From Mycobacterium sp. DL440 (lineage in GTDB: Bacteria > Actinomycetota > Actinomycetes > Mycobacteriales > Mycobacteriaceae), in assembly GCF_011745145.1 (NCBI RefSeq), contig NZ_CP050191.1:5534473-5598472 (forward strand): 64,000 nt of DNA, in the 5' to 3' direction. Shown here one piece after another: positions 35,772 through 45,993 of this stretch. Each line of letters opens with the position of its first letter. Position 1 is the first letter of the stretch. The position numbers and the translations under genes were made by a program. The notes under the pieces are model-generated. The model was not told the DNA's origin. It worked only from the letters and a program-made list of their open reading frames with translations, and made no database searches.

Positions 35772-36395
35772 ATGGCAGGTGGAACCAAGCGGCTCCCGCG
35801 GGCCGTACGCGAACAGCAGATGCTCGACGCTGCCGTGCAGATTTTCTCGGTCAACGGGTATCACGAGACGTCGATGGACGCGATCGCCGCGGAAGCCGAG
35901 ATCTCCAAGCCGATGCTGTACCTCTATTACGGCTCCAAAGAGGAGTTGTTCGGCGCCTGCCTGAACCGCGAGCTGACCCGGTTCGTGGACGTCGTGCGCG
36001 GGGAGATCGACTTCACCCAGAGCCCCAAGGAACTGCTGCGGAGCGCGGTGCTGGCGTTCCTGACCTACATCGATGCCAACCGGGCGTCCTGGATGGTGCT
36101 CTACACCCAGGCCACCAGCTCGCAGGCGTTCGCCCACACCGTCCGCGAGGGCCGCGACCGGATCATCGACCTGGTGGCTCGGCTGCTCAGTACCGGCACG
36201 CGTAATCCTCAGCCCGACAGTGACTTCGAGATGATGGCGGTGGCGCTCGTGGGTGCCGGTGAGGCGATCGCCAGCCGGGTGAGCACCGGGGACGCCGATG
36301 TCAACGAGGCCGCCGAATTGATGATCAACCTGTTCTGGCGCGGACTGAAGGGAACGCCGTCGGACGCGGGAACACCGTCGGTCACTGCAGGCTAG
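35772..36395 (+). CDS. TetR-family regulator (Rv0238-like)
   Basis: 207 residues. HTH: DAAVQIFSVNGYHETSMDAI followed by EISKPMLYLYYGSKEELF. The C-terminal domain resembles the TetR_C group with YTQATSSQAF. ATG 35772 is chosen since the helices begin there; the open frame overlaps the end of lpqI. It follows lpqI by 52 bp in the same direction as Rv0237-Rv0238. Target and ligand unknown. Confidence 0.85.
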   Translation: MAGGTKRLPRAVREQQMLDAAVQIFSVNGYHETSMDAIAAEAEISKPMLYLYYGSKEELFGACLNRELTRFVDVVRGEIDFTQSPKELLRSAVLAFLTYIDANRASWMVLYTQATSSQAFAHTVREGRDRIIDLVARLLSTGTRNPQPDSDFEMMAVALVGAGEAIASRVSTGDADVNEAAELMINLFWRGLKGTPSDAGTPSVTAG

Positions 36396-36469
36396 TCGCG
36401 GTTGCCTGAGCACTCTGCGCCCCACAATTGGTGTCCGGACGCCCCCGCTGAGGGCAGTACGCTCCCGGT

Positions 36470-36775
36470 ATGGGTTCCGAGCTGAAAGTTGCTCCGGCCG
36501 TATTGCGGTCGGCCGCTGCCGCTGAGACTGCGGTCGGTGGGGCCGTCACCGGCCTTCAGGTCGGGCCACCGTTGAGTGCGGCGGCCGCGGCGATGCCGGG
36601 CCTGCAGAGCGGCGCGGCCTGCGGCCAGGCCTCCTCGATCGTGGCGGGCGCCGCCACCGCCGTCGGCGGCGAAATCAGTGCGCATGCAGGTAAATTGACC
36701 GACGCCGCCAGCGCCTATCAGCGCACCGATGAGGAGTACGCGCGTCGGCTGAATTCAGCCCTACCCGCGGGTTGA
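36470..36775 (+). CDS. EspC-like type VII secretion target (ESX partner)
   Basis: 101 residues, helical and Ala-rich, without signal peptide. The C-terminal YQRTDEEYARRL contains the YxxxD/E signal recognised by ESX secretion systems, and the whole looks like the EspC/DUF2580 group. Such small proteins pair with a WXG-domain partner for co-secretion. The next gene, whose product has its own N-terminal WXG-like domain, starts 1 nt after the stop. The two probably form a heterodimer for export. Confidence 0.75.
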   Translation: MGSELKVAPAVLRSAAAAETAVGGAVTGLQVGPPLSAAAAAMPGLQSGAACGQASSIVAGAATAVGGEISAHAGKLTDAASAYQRTDEEYARRLNSALPAG

Positions 36776-36776
36776 C

Positions 36777-38648
36777 ATGGCGGTTTCGATCTCTCAGGTG
36801 GCGTCCTCCCACCCGGAGGCACTGGTGCAGAGCGGCGCCGATATCGGCACCCGGGCAGCCACTCTCGCCGCCCAGATCGACCAGCAGCGCGCCACCATCG
36901 ACCAACTACGCGCCTCTTGGACGGGCACCTCGGCCGATGCCGCCATCGCGAGCGCCACCGCCTCATTGGAACGCATGCAGCGGCTCCACGACTCACTTTC
37001 CGCACTGCGCTCGGCCTTGCAGGACGGCGGTGGCGAACTGGTGCAACAACGCAGCCGCATCGTGGGCACCGTCGAGAAGCTCAAAGGGCAGGGATGGCAG
37101 GTCGCTGACGACGGAACCGTGTCGGTCCGTCCCGGCAGCGTGCTCGATTTCTACGCGAAGCTGAGTCCGGTGAACCGGATGCTGCTGCAGGCGATGGCCG
37201 CCAAGGCATCGGCGCAACTGAAGACGATGTTGGCGCAGTTCGAGACCACCGACACCAAGGTCGGACAACAGGTGCGGGACGCCGTGGCGACGCTTAGCCC
37301 GCCGGATCCCAAGCAGGCGCCCGATCCGAACAGCCCGAAGGCACTGGTCGAGCGTCTCGCCGGGATGACGCCCGACGAGCGGGCCGCATTCCTGGCGGGG
37401 CTGAGTCCGGAAACGCTGCACGAGATGGTGCTCGCCGACCCGCAGCTGATGGGCAACACCGACGGTGTGCCGTTCGATACCAGGATCGAAGCCAACAACA
37501 TCAACATTCGCAACGCATTGGATGAAGAGCTGAAAAAGCCGTCACCCGATGAGGCCCGGGTCAAGCAGTTGCAGGCCATGCTCACGCCGATCGAATTTCC
37601 GCCCGGCAGTGGTCAGAAGGTGCCCCGAAAGTTCGTCGGATTCTCGACCGAGGGCAATGGGCGGATGATCGAGATGATCGGCGACATCAAGCCCGGTATC
37701 AAGGGTGTCGGGGTGGTGGTGCCCGGCACGAGCACCAACCTCAACGGCAGCGCCTCGAACCACAAGGCGGCAGTGGAATTGGCACGACAATCCGGATCGC
37801 CGGTCTTTCTGTACATGGGTGACGACTTCCCCCAGGATCTGGGCAAGGCGTCAGACCCGTCCTATGCCGCGTCGATGGCACCCAAGCTGGTGTCCTTCGG
37901 ACACGAGATCGACCGGGCGGTGGGTGCGGGGGCGCCGGGCACGCCCGTCACCTATATCGGTCATTCCTATGGTGGTGCCATCGTCGGGACCGCCGAACAG
38001 ATGGGGCTGCGCGCCGACCGCGTCCTGCACGCGTCGTCGGCGGGCACCGGAATCCTCAACGGCGAGTACACCAATCCGAACCCGAACGTGCAGCGCTATT
38101 CGATGACCGCACCGGGAGATCCGATCTCGCTGGTGCAGTCCCTGCCGCGCGACCTCGTCGACAACGGATCGCTCGACCTGCCGTCCTGGATTCCGCAGAC
38201 CGTCGACGGCCAGCTCGGCAACCCGCTGGGCGGCCTACCCTCGGCAACCGATCCCGACAAGATCCCCGGTGTCACACGGTTGGACACCGGGTACTACGGG
38301 CGTGAGGGTGCGCACCACGGCGACGTCATCGTGGGTCAGAACGCGCACGGCGAGTACTGGAACGATCCGGATTCAGATGCGTTCCACAACATGGCCGCTG
38401 TCATCAGTGGGGGTGAGGCCACCGCCTATGTGGAGCGCGGCATCGAGACCAACTACGTCGATATCGATGTCGGTGACGATGGCAACTTCCAGGCCGAGGC
38501 CAGTGACCAGGCACGGGCCGGTGGTGCACCCAAGATCCCCGAACTGCCCTGGGATGACGACGGATCCTACGAAAGACGCCAGCACCCGTGGGACAATCCG
38601 CGGGTGACCGACAACCCAGGCCGCGGCCCACAGATACAGGTCAAATGA
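36777..38648 (+). CDS. WXG-domain/DUF1023 alpha-beta hydrolase, putative T7SS effector
   Basis: 623 residues. Residues 1-100 form an ESX-type helical hairpin with a W-x-G turn (SWTGTSADAA, Trp47). A variable linker follows, then a DUF1023 alpha/beta hydrolase from about 310: VVVPGTSTNLNGS and the nucleophile elbow YIGHSYGGA with Ser397. Candidate acid and base lie in the C-terminal REGAHHGDVIV and DPISLVQ regions. The last 60 residues are Asp-rich. DUF1023 enzymes are lipase or esterase-like. The upstream EspC-like gene and downstream lipoprotein gene (ATGA overlap) suggest a secreted enzyme with a partner and a cognate lipoprotein. Confidence 0.78.
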   Translation: MAVSISQVASSHPEALVQSGADIGTRAATLAAQIDQQRATIDQLRASWTGTSADAAIASATASLERMQRLHDSLSALRSALQDGGGELVQQRSRIVGTVEKLKGQGWQVADDGTVSVRPGSVLDFYAKLSPVNRMLLQAMAAKASAQLKTMLAQFETTDTKVGQQVRDAVATLSPPDPKQAPDPNSPKALVERLAGMTPDERAAFLAGLSPETLHEMVLADPQLMGNTDGVPFDTRIEANNINIRNALDEELKKPSPDEARVKQLQAMLTPIEFPPGSGQKVPRKFVGFSTEGNGRMIEMIGDIKPGIKGVGVVVPGTSTNLNGSASNHKAAVELARQSGSPVFLYMGDDFPQDLGKASDPSYAASMAPKLVSFGHEIDRAVGAGAPGTPVTYIGHSYGGAIVGTAEQMGLRADRVLHASSAGTGILNGEYTNPNPNVQRYSMTAPGDPISLVQSLPRDLVDNGSLDLPSWIPQTVDGQLGNPLGGLPSATDPDKIPGVTRLDTGYYGREGAHHGDVIVGQNAHGEYWNDPDSDAFHNMAAVISGGEATAYVERGIETNYVDIDVGDDGNFQAEASDQARAGGAPKIPELPWDDDGSYERRQHPWDNPRVTDNPGRGPQIQVK

Positions 38649-39154
38649 GATATCTCGCAGCACTTTTCCTGACCCTGGTCGTGATGGTCACCACTTCGTG
38701 CGGGCCTTCGCAGAAGAATGATTCGCACACGGACGATGAGGCGACGATGGAACCCACCACCTTGACGGTCACCGAAGCCGCCCGAGTAGTGGCCGGCTAT
38801 GTGTCCATGATCGTCGGCAAACCGATCGATCCCGATCCCGCTTTCGCGGCCATGCACGGGTGCCGCACAAATGCCGGGATGATGCCGGACGGGCCGCCCT
38901 GGCGGGTGTACCGCAACGCCTGGATCGCCGATCCACCGCCGGAGTTGGTCCAGACAGCCCTCATCCGAATCGGAACGTTGGCCGAAGAGGGGTTCAAGCC
39001 CATCCCGTGGAACCGGCCGGATCCAGAACCGCCGAACAACAAGGCCTACGAAGACAGCCGCGGGTACACCGTCTCGGTCAAGGCGGAAACCACTCCGGCG
39101 GGCGACTACGGGCTCAACGTGTCCGCGACCTCGCCGTGTGCGAATGAGGACTAG
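38645..39154 (+). CDS. Lipoprotein encoded with the WXG/DUF1023 hydrolase
   Basis: 169 residues. A lipoprotein signal peptide (YLAALFLTLVVMVTTSC) ends at Cys19. The mature part has no recognised domain; it contains several Trp-Pro pairs (PPWRVYRNAWI, IPWNRPDPEP) and two further Cys residues. The ATG overlaps the hydrolase stop by 4 bp, so the two are translationally coupled. The protein would sit on the outer face of the membrane, where it could inhibit or guide the hydrolase. Its stop shares the CTAG with the stop of the convergent methyltransferase. Confidence 0.75.
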   Translation: MRYLAALFLTLVVMVTTSCGPSQKNDSHTDDEATMEPTTLTVTEAARVVAGYVSMIVGKPIDPDPAFAAMHGCRTNAGMMPDGPPWRVYRNAWIADPPPELVQTALIRIGTLAEEGFKPIPWNRPDPEPPNNKAYEDSRGYTVSVKAETTPAGDYGLNVSATSPCANED

Positions 39155-40239
39155 ACCGCCACACCCTCCACGAGGCTGAATGGTGATGCCGTCTCCACCA
39201 CGCGGGTGAGCTGGAAACCGGCCTGCGCGTAGAGCTTTCGGTAGTCTTCCGCGCTGCGTTCCCTCGCGGCAATGCCGATCAGCATTTCCATGTCGGTCCA
39301 CTTGCCGAGGAACTCGCGGTCGTGGTCGGGGATCACTCCCTCGATCAGCAGCAGAGTGGCGCCCGGTGTGGCGGCAGCTCGCACATTGCGCAGGATCACC
39401 GATGCCTCTTCGTCGGGCCAGTCGTGAATGATGTTTTTCATCAGGTAGGCGTCGGCGCCGGAGGGGACACTGTCGAAGAAGGACCCGGGGACCACCTGCA
39501 CCCGATCTGCCACGTCGTACTTGCCCAACATCGCCGGTGCTCCGTCGACCACTTGCGGCAGGTCATAAAGCACCCCGCGGGCCGTAGGGGTGGCCGTCAG
39601 TACCGCGGCCAGCAGTCGGCCGTGGCCCCCGCCGACATCGGCGATGGTGCCGAACCGGGCGAAGTCATAGGCGGCCACCACGGGGGCGATGGCCAGCTCG
39701 GAGACGCTGGTCATGGCGTCGTTGAAGATCGCGCCCAGTTCAGGCTCGGAGCCCATGTAGTCGAACGCCCCTTTGCCGCGCAGCTTGGGGATGACCGCTT
39801 CGCCGGTGCGAACCGCGTCGGCGAGATGGCTCCAATGCTCGCGATGTTGCGGTGAGCCGACGAATTTCGCCATCCCTGCGATCGAGACCGGCGCGTCTTT
39901 GCGCAACGTGTCGCCCAGCGCGTTGAGCGCGTAGCGCCCGTCACGGGTGCGTCGGAAGATGCCCTCGCTGACCAGGGCCCGCATCAGCCGGTCCACGGTG
40001 TCAGGGTTGGCTTCGACCCGGCCCGCCAGCTCCTCTGCGCGCAGCGGGCCGTCGGCCAGCGCGTCGGCCACCCCGAGCTGTGCGGCGGCGGTGATGCCCT
40101 GGGCGACCCAGGCGCCCAGGATCATCTCCAGCATGGCTGCGGGTGGCGGAACCGCGCGCTGATGCAGGCGACGCAGGTGGTGGCGGACACGTTCGACCGC
40201 GCGAACCAATCCGGCTGGCGGCACCTTGGCGGGAGTCAC
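39151..40239 (-). CDS. O-methyltransferase of the plant-type/hydroxyneurosporene class
   Basis: 362 residues. The N-terminal dimerisation winged helix (AAQLGVADALADGPLRAEEL) is followed by the SAM motif ADVGGGHGRLLAA, the DLPQVV acidic-loop motif and the catalytic-His-like MKNIIHDWPDEEA segment. These enzymes O-methylate phenols or hydroxylated small molecules. The ATG is at 40239. No partner genes; it is convergent with the T7SS lipoprotein gene and divergent from mksF. Substrate unknown. Confidence 0.82.
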   Translation of the reverse strand: MTPAKVPPAGLVRAVERVRHHLRRLHQRAVPPPAAMLEMILGAWVAQGITAAAQLGVADALADGPLRAEELAGRVEANPDTVDRLMRALVSEGIFRRTRDGRYALNALGDTLRKDAPVSIAGMAKFVGSPQHREHWSHLADAVRTGEAVIPKLRGKGAFDYMGSEPELGAIFNDAMTSVSELAIAPVVAAYDFARFGTIADVGGGHGRLLAAVLTATPTARGVLYDLPQVVDGAPAMLGKYDVADRVQVVPGSFFDSVPSGADAYLMKNIIHDWPDEEASVILRNVRAAATPGATLLLIEGVIPDHDREFLGKWTDMEMLIGIAARERSAEDYRKLYAQAGFQLTRVVETASPFSLVEGVAV

Positions 40240-40324
40240 CGGATGACTCTAGGGCAGGTGGGCGAGGCGTAGGTCACAACGGCCGGTCTCGATGGTGAGC
40301 AGCAAACCGAACTGGCGTCGGAAC

Positions 40325-40347
40325 CTGACGCGTCAGCCGCCTAGAGT
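40325..40347 (+). promoter_or_regulatory. Palindrome and possible -10 upstream of mksF
   Basis: CTGACGCGTCAG (40325-40336) is a perfect 12-bp palindrome. TAGAGT (40342-40347), a possible -10, follows 5 bp later and lies 35 bp before the mksF ATG. No good -35 is visible. A repressor site for the operon is possible. Confidence 0.4.
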
Positions 40348-40382
40348 GGTGCGAATGTTCATCGCGACCGAAGAGACCGGGA

Positions 40383-41861
40383 ATGCCTGAGGCAGGTATC
40401 GGTGGCTCGTCGCTGGACCAGCTCTACCAGCTCAACCGGGAGGTCGCGGATTCGCGCTCGGCGAAGCTGCTGGTGACGAACAATCTGGCCACCTATCTCA
40501 CGCTGATGGAACGCCACCTGGACCGGGGCACCAAGCTCACCGAGACCGAGCTGGTGGTCCGGCTGGAACGCGACCTGGCCGACCTCGGCTCCGAGACCGA
40601 ACAGTCGGGCCTGGCCGTGATCAAGTACTGGGCCAGCCAGGGCTGGCTGCACCGGGTCACCGAGCAGTCCGGCGACGCCGAACGCAACGTCTGCTACCTG
40701 ACCTACGAGGCCCGGGCCGTGCTGGATTTCGCCCGCCGCATGCGCCGTGAGGACACCATCGCCACCGGCGGCTCGATCACGGGCATCGCTGCCGGGCTGC
40801 GACGGGTGGCGGGACAGGTCAGCAACGACCCCGAGCGCATCCGCGCCGATATCGAAGCCGAGATCGCCAGGCTGCGTGACGAATTGGATGCCCTGGACCA
40901 AGGACAGCGTCCCGAACCCGACCTGGTCGACGTCGAGGACGACGCACGGGCCATCGCCTTGCAGATGGAGCAGATCGTCTCTGACATCGGGCAGTACGGC
41001 GCCATGCTCAACCGCATCACCACCCGACTGCTGGATGCCTCTGCCGATACCGATCTCGGTTACCGGGAGCGCCAGCGTCAGTTGTTCGACGACTACGAGT
41101 CACTGTTCGCCTCCCGCGAGAGCGCCTCCTACACCGCCTTCACCCGGATGATCCAGGACCCCGAGCAACGGGCCGCGCTGGTGACCGACATCGAGGCGGT
41201 GACCCGCGAGCTGCCGCACCTGGACCCGGGCCTGCGTGAGGTGATGACCGGGTTCTTCAGCCTGGTGTCGGCGCAGACGGCCGAGGTGGGCCGGACTCGT
41301 CAGCGCTGCGCCCGCCGGATCAAGCGTTTTGTCGCCTCCGGCACGCTGGAACACAGCCGCGGTGTCACCCGTCAGCTCAACGATGCACTGGCCAGCGCGC
41401 ACGAGCTGCTCAGCGCCTCGCTGGCCGACAGCCGGATCGGCGTCGAGGTGCCGCTGGTCCGCACCGATCTCAATTCGATTGGCGCCGTGGCCTTCAAGAT
41501 TCGTGACGCGATCCCGCCGTCGCCGGCCGAGTCTTCGGAGGGGGAGGTGAATCTGTCGGCGTTCTCGGCATTGGCGTCCCAGGTCGACGCGACTGAGTTG
41601 GCCGAGTTGATCAACGGCGCGGTGGCGGCCGGGCCACTGTCGCTGCCCGACGCGATCGGCATGCTGGACTCGGCGTATCTGGGGCATGTGATCGTGTTGT
41701 GGTCGTGGGCGCTCAAGCAGCACGCTGGACGTTCGGACGACGGCCCCGGTCATTCCGTCCGGGTGCGCTTCCGGTCCCTGGAGGGCGCCGACCGCGAAAT
41801 CGAAATCCCCCGACTGGTTTTCACCGAGCCGATCCCTACTGCCAGTGAGAGCATGCTATGA
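40383..41861 (+). CDS. mksF: MksF/JetA kleisin subunit (DUF3375)
   Basis: 492 residues. The N-terminus has winged-helix character ([20 protein letters not shown]), followed by long charged helices (residues about 140-350) as in kleisin-like DUF3375 proteins. It bridges the heads of the SMC-like MksB. The gene leads an operon with mksE (ATGA overlap) and mksB (8-bp overlap), the JetA-JetB-JetC order of Wadjet systems and of the mycobacterial eptABC locus that restricts plasmid maintenance. No phage genes nearby. Confidence 0.85.
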   Translation: MPEAGIGGSSLDQLYQLNREVADSRSAKLLVTNNLATYLTLMERHLDRGTKLTETELVVRLERDLADLGSETEQSGLAVIKYWASQGWLHRVTEQSGDAERNVCYLTYEARAVLDFARRMRREDTIATGGSITGIAAGLRRVAGQVSNDPERIRADIEAEIARLRDELDALDQGQRPEPDLVDVEDDARAIALQMEQIVSDIGQYGAMLNRITTRLLDASADTDLGYRERQRQLFDDYESLFASRESASYTAFTRMIQDPEQRAALVTDIEAVTRELPHLDPGLREVMTGFFSLVSAQTAEVGRTRQRCARRIKRFVASGTLEHSRGVTRQLNDALASAHELLSASLADSRIGVEVPLVRTDLNSIGAVAFKIRDAIPPSPAESSEGEVNLSAFSALASQVDATELAELINGAVAAGPLSLPDAIGMLDSAYLGHVIVLWSWALKQHAGRSDDGPGHSVRVRFRSLEGADREIEIPRLVFTEPIPTASESML

Positions 41862-42613
41862 CCGACACCCCGGACACAGTGTCCGTCTCAGATACGGCGA
41901 TCGACTTCGATGCCCTGCCGAGCATCGACGCCGTCGAACGTTCCACCGATCAGCGTCGCGCGCCTCGCTTCGACGGGGATGTCAGCGAGTTACCCGACCG
42001 GGCCTGCTGGGCGCTCCAGCATCTGCTGTCGCGGCGTTACGTCAGCAAGGACAATCACTCGGAGCTGTGGTCGTGGGTCACCCGGTATCGCACCGAGCTC
42101 ACCGTGCGGCTCTCGGAACTCGACATGCGGCTGTGTATTTCGGATGATCATGACATCGCCTACGTCGAACAGGCCGACTACGAATCGCAGTGGCGTCGCC
42201 GATTGCTGCGCCGCGAGACCCTCAATACCTACGACTCGATCCTGGCCCTGCACCTGGCCAAGCTCATGCGGGCGGCGACGGGCGACGAGAACGTGCTGAT
42301 CAGTCGCGACGAGATCCACGAGCTGTTCGCCGGGGTGAACAACGACACCGACCGGGACGTCGCCTCGTTCGACAAGCGGATCGACAACGCGATCGAGCGG
42401 CTCACCGACATCGATATGCTGGCCCGCAACCGCGAGGACGAGGACAGCTTCACCATCAGCCCGGTGGTCAACGCGATCATGACGGCCTCGATGATCACCG
42501 AACTGCAGCAGCAGTTCGAGCAGCTCAAGCGGACCGCGAACGGCACAGTCGATGACCCCGACGACTCCGACGTATCCGAACGGCTCTCCGACGATGTGGA
42601 CGCTCATGGCTGA
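41858..42613 (+). CDS. mksE: MksE/JetB subunit (DUF4194)
   Basis: 251 residues, a KITE-like winged-helix protein. Features are [14 protein letters not shown] near residue 60 and [20 protein letters not shown] in the middle, followed by a winged helix with [11 protein letters not shown] and ending in [11 protein letters not shown]. It binds the kleisin MksF. The ATG overlaps the mksF stop (ATGA) and its own stop overlaps the mksB start by 8 bp, showing tight co-translation of the complex. Confidence 0.83.
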   Translation: MTDTPDTVSVSDTAIDFDALPSIDAVERSTDQRRAPRFDGDVSELPDRACWALQHLLSRRYVSKDNHSELWSWVTRYRTELTVRLSELDMRLCISDDHDIAYVEQADYESQWRRRLLRRETLNTYDSILALHLAKLMRAATGDENVLISRDEIHELFAGVNNDTDRDVASFDKRIDNAIERLTDIDMLARNREDEDSFTISPVVNAIMTASMITELQQQFEQLKRTANGTVDDPDDSDVSERLSDDVDAHG

Positions 42614-45600
42614 ACCGACCAACCAGTTTTCGCTGTCCCGCCTGCAGGTCATCAACTGGGGCGTGTTCGATGGATATCACTCGATCCCGTTCAGCCAGCA
42701 TGGCACGCTGATCACCGGATCCTCTGGCAGTGGTAAATCCTCACTGCTGGACGCGATTTCGTTGGCCTTCCTGCCCTCGCACCGGCGTAACTTCAATGCC
42801 TCCGGCGATACCACGGCCGCCGGGGCGGGCACCGGAAAGCGCACCGTGGACAAGTACGTCCGCGGCGCGTGGGGTGAGCGACGCGAGGGCACCAGTCGCC
42901 AGATCATGTACCTGCGCGGGACGGGCCCGGCCTGGTCGGCGGTCGCGGTCACCTACAGCGACCGCACCGGGCGCTCGGTCACCGGGCTGGTGCTCAAATG
43001 GCTTGCTGCCGAGAAGACCTCGGATCCGGGTAGCCGGTATTATCTGATCGACGCCGACCGCGACATCTTCGGTCTGTGCAACCGGTGGGCGGCCAACGGC
43101 TATGACGCCGCGGTGTTCCGTGACGACGGCTGGACCGGTGGCCGTAGTGAGAGCCAGTACCTGGCCCAGTTGTACTCGAGCATCGGGATCCGGGCCTCGG
43201 AGGCTGCCCAGCAGTTGCTGGGCAAGGCCAAGTCGCTGAAAAGCGTTGGTGGTCTTGAACAGTTTGTCCGCGAGTTCATGCTCGACGAGCCCGCCAGCCT
43301 CAGCGGCGTGGAAGAGGCCTTAGATCAGATCAACCCGCTGGTCGAGGCCCGCGGCCTGCTCGACGTGGCCCGGCGCAAGCGCAACACGCTGGGTAACATC
43401 GCTGCGGTACAGGCACGTTACGCCGACGAGGCGGCCAAGTTCGGGGTGATCGACACCATCGACAACGCCATGGTCCGCGACTATGTCGACCACCTCCGGC
43501 TGGCCCAGGCCGGCCCGGAGATCGACAATCTCGACGATCAGATCACCCAGCTCGGCGCTCAGCGTGACGAGTTCGGTTCCCAGCAGCGTCAGTTCAAGAA
43601 CGAGCACAACTCGCTCATGGCGCAGATCAACACCGTCACCGTAGATCTCGTGCCGTTGCAGCAACGTCTGACCGAGGCCGAGCGGATCAGTGAAGAGGTA
43701 TCGCGCCGGCGCAGCGGCTACGAGGACAAGGTCGCCGCACTGGGGTTGACCCCGCCGGACAACGGTGAGGAATTCTGGTCGCTGCGTGAGACTTTGATGG
43801 ACGAGGCCGACCGGCTGCATCGTGAACTGTTCACCGGTAACCAGCCCTACGTCGAGGCCTCTGCAAAGGAAGTGCGGGCCCGGGAGGCACGCGAGAGTAT
43901 CGAATCTGAGTTGGAGCGGGTGCAGCGACTGGGTTCCCCGCTGCCGCGAACCGAGTATGAGATGCGGGCGCGTATCGCCCGGGCGCTCGACATCTCCGAG
44001 CGCGATCTGATCTACGTGGCCGAGTTGATGGAGCTCAAGCCCGAAGAGTCGCGGTGGCGGCTCGCCGTCGAAAAAGTGTTGCGCGGGGCCGGCTTACGTC
44101 TGCTGGTGCCCGATGCCTACATGGAACGGGCGCTGCGGTTCGTCAACGAGAACGACATGCGTGGCCGGATCCAGTTGCAGCATGTCCAGCACGGATCGCA
44201 GTTGCGTACCCCGCCGCCGCAGACCCTGGCAACCAAACTCCAGCTCGCCGATCCGACGCACGACAGTGCGGTCGAGGCGCTCAACGTGGTCGCAAGCATC
44301 GGTGACTACGTGTGTGTCGACGGGCCTGGCGAGTTCACCGAGCAATCCCGTGCGGTCACCGACCAGGGGCTGCGCAAGGACAGTGGCCGGCTCTCGGTCA
44401 AGGACGACCGGTCTCGGCTACGGCCCTCGGACTACATCTTCCTCGGTGGCACCGCCGCCAAAGTCGAAGCGCTGCAGGATGATCTGACTGCCGCGCAAGA
44501 CGTGTACCAGACGGCGCGCAGTGCCCGCGAGCGTCTCGACGAGCACCGCGGCCAGTTGCAGTCCCGGGAACGGGCCTGCCGGGCGCTGTGTGACCAGTTC
44601 ATGCAGTGGAGCGACATCGACACCGACTCGGTCGACGAGATGCTTGAGCGGCTGCAGGATGAACACAATCTGCTGGTCTCGGACAACCCCGACGCCGAGC
44701 GGCTGCAACTGCGGGCCGATGAATGCTGGGAACGCGTCGAGAAGGTCATCCAGCAGATCGGGTCGCTCAACGAACGCGAGACCACGCTCGACCGCAGGCG
44801 GACTGCGCTGCTGGAACTGAGCGAGTTCCTCACCGCGCGGCTCGGCTCCGACGTGCTCCCGCAGCATGCCCGCGACACCATCGACGGCCATGCCGCCGAA
44901 ATTGCGCTGACCCTCGAACTGCTCGAATCCGAGCCGTACCGAAGCGAACTGACCCGCGTCATCAGCCGTGAGCGGGACCGGCTGCGGGCGGACCGCAACC
45001 GGTCGCACGACGAGTTGGCCGGCATCATGGCCGCCTACGACAGCTCGTTCCCCGACGCCATCCCCAACGACAGCGATGTGTTCGACGAGCGGGTGCACGA
45101 TTATGTGGCGTTGTGCCGTCGGATCGACGAGCGGGAGTTGCCCGACGCTTACGAGCGTATGCAGCGGCTGATCACCGAGCAGGCGCCCGGCGCGATCCTG
45201 AATCTGCACATGGTCGCCGACAACGAGGCGCGGCGGATCACCGAGCAGATCGCCCGGGTCAACACTGGCCTCGGCGCGGTGGAGTTCAACCGCGGCACCC
45301 GACTAACCCTGCATGCCGGCACCCGTCATCTGGCCGCGGTCGACGAACTCAACGAGAAAGCGCAACGCATCTCGTCCCGGGTGTCGTTGGTCAGCTTCGG
45401 CGACGAGACCGCGATGTTCGAGCAGTACACCGACATCCTGCAGCTGCGGAAGCTGTTGGCCGGCAACACACCCGAAGATCGCCAGTGGACCCGCGACGCG
45501 CTGGATGTGCGTAACCGGTTCGTGCTGTACTGCGAGGAGCGCGACGCCGAGACCGGCGAGGTCATCCGGACCTACAGCAACTCTGGCGACAACTCGGGCG

Positions 45601-45968
45601 GTGAGCAGGAGAAGCTCATGGCCTTCTGTCTGGCCGGAGCGCTGAGCTTCAACCTGGCCAGCCCGGACAGCGACGACACCCGGCCGCTGTTCGCCCAGCT
45701 CATGCTGGACGAGGCATTCTCCAAGTCAGACCCGCAGTTCGCCCAGCAGGCGTTGTCGGCGTTCCGCAAGTTCGGTTTCCAGTTGGTGATCGTGTCGACC
45801 GTGCAGAACAGCACGACCATCCAGCCCTACATCGACAACGTGGTGATGGTGTCCAAGCCCGACGCGTCGGCGCCCAACGCCCGGCCCGTCGCATCGGTCA
45901 CCTCGGCGTCGATCTCCGAATTCGCCGATCTGCGACGGACTTCCGGCGACGCGGTACCGAGCGCGTGA
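42606..45968 (+). CDS. mksB: MksB/JetC SMC-like ATPase
   Basis: 1120 residues. Walker [10 protein letters not shown] with Lys44, ABC signature [11 protein letters not shown] near residue 996, and Walker [12 protein letters not shown] near 1034. Long coiled coils flank a hinge-like centre. It hydrolyses ATP to extrude DNA loops; homologues of the Wadjet/MksBEF and mycobacterial EptC type recognise small circular plasmids. ATG 42606 overlaps mksE by 8 bp; an upstream ATG at 42552 would lie deep inside mksE. No gene for the partner nuclease JetD/MksG is found up- or downstream in this window. Confidence 0.9.
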   Translation: MAEPTNQFSLSRLQVINWGVFDGYHSIPFSQHGTLITGSSGSGKSSLLDAISLAFLPSHRRNFNASGDTTAAGAGTGKRTVDKYVRGAWGERREGTSRQIMYLRGTGPAWSAVAVTYSDRTGRSVTGLVLKWLAAEKTSDPGSRYYLIDADRDIFGLCNRWAANGYDAAVFRDDGWTGGRSESQYLAQLYSSIGIRASEAAQQLLGKAKSLKSVGGLEQFVREFMLDEPASLSGVEEALDQINPLVEARGLLDVARRKRNTLGNIAAVQARYADEAAKFGVIDTIDNAMVRDYVDHLRLAQAGPEIDNLDDQITQLGAQRDEFGSQQRQFKNEHNSLMAQINTVTVDLVPLQQRLTEAERISEEVSRRRSGYEDKVAALGLTPPDNGEEFWSLRETLMDEADRLHRELFTGNQPYVEASAKEVRAREARESIESELERVQRLGSPLPRTEYEMRARIARALDISERDLIYVAELMELKPEESRWRLAVEKVLRGAGLRLLVPDAYMERALRFVNENDMRGRIQLQHVQHGSQLRTPPPQTLATKLQLADPTHDSAVEALNVVASIGDYVCVDGPGEFTEQSRAVTDQGLRKDSGRLSVKDDRSRLRPSDYIFLGGTAAKVEALQDDLTAAQDVYQTARSARERLDEHRGQLQSRERACRALCDQFMQWSDIDTDSVDEMLERLQDEHNLLVSDNPDAERLQLRADECWERVEKVIQQIGSLNERETTLDRRRTALLELSEFLTARLGSDVLPQHARDTIDGHAAEIALTLELLESEPYRSELTRVISRERDRLRADRNRSHDELAGIMAAYDSSFPDAIPNDSDVFDERVHDYVALCRRIDERELPDAYERMQRLITEQAPGAILNLHMVADNEARRITEQIARVNTGLGAVEFNRGTRLTLHAGTRHLAAVDELNEKAQRISSRVSLVSFGDETAMFEQYTDILQLRKLLAGNTPEDRQWTRDALDVRNRFVLYCEERDAETGEVIRTYSNSGDNSGGEQEKLMAFCLAGALSFNLASPDSDDTRPLFAQLMLDEAFSKSDPQFAQQALSAFRKFGFQLVIVSTVQNSTTIQPYIDNVVMVSKPDASAPNARPVASVTSASISEFADLRRTSGDAVPSA

Positions 45969-45972
45969 TGTC

Positions 45973-45989
45973 GCGGGGTATGTCCCCGC
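45973..45989. terminator. Short hairpin between mksB and htdX
   Basis: GCGGGG-TATGT-CCCCGC forms a 6-bp all-GC stem in the 25-bp space between the convergent mksB and htdX genes. It may end transcription from both sides. Confidence 0.45.
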
Positions 45990-45993
45990 CCTG

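Noticed and set aside
42552-42605. Upstream ATG of mksB at 42552
   Set aside because: It would overlap mksE by 62 bp and add residues unlike the family; ATG 42606 gives a normal 8-bp overlap and starts directly before the head domain.
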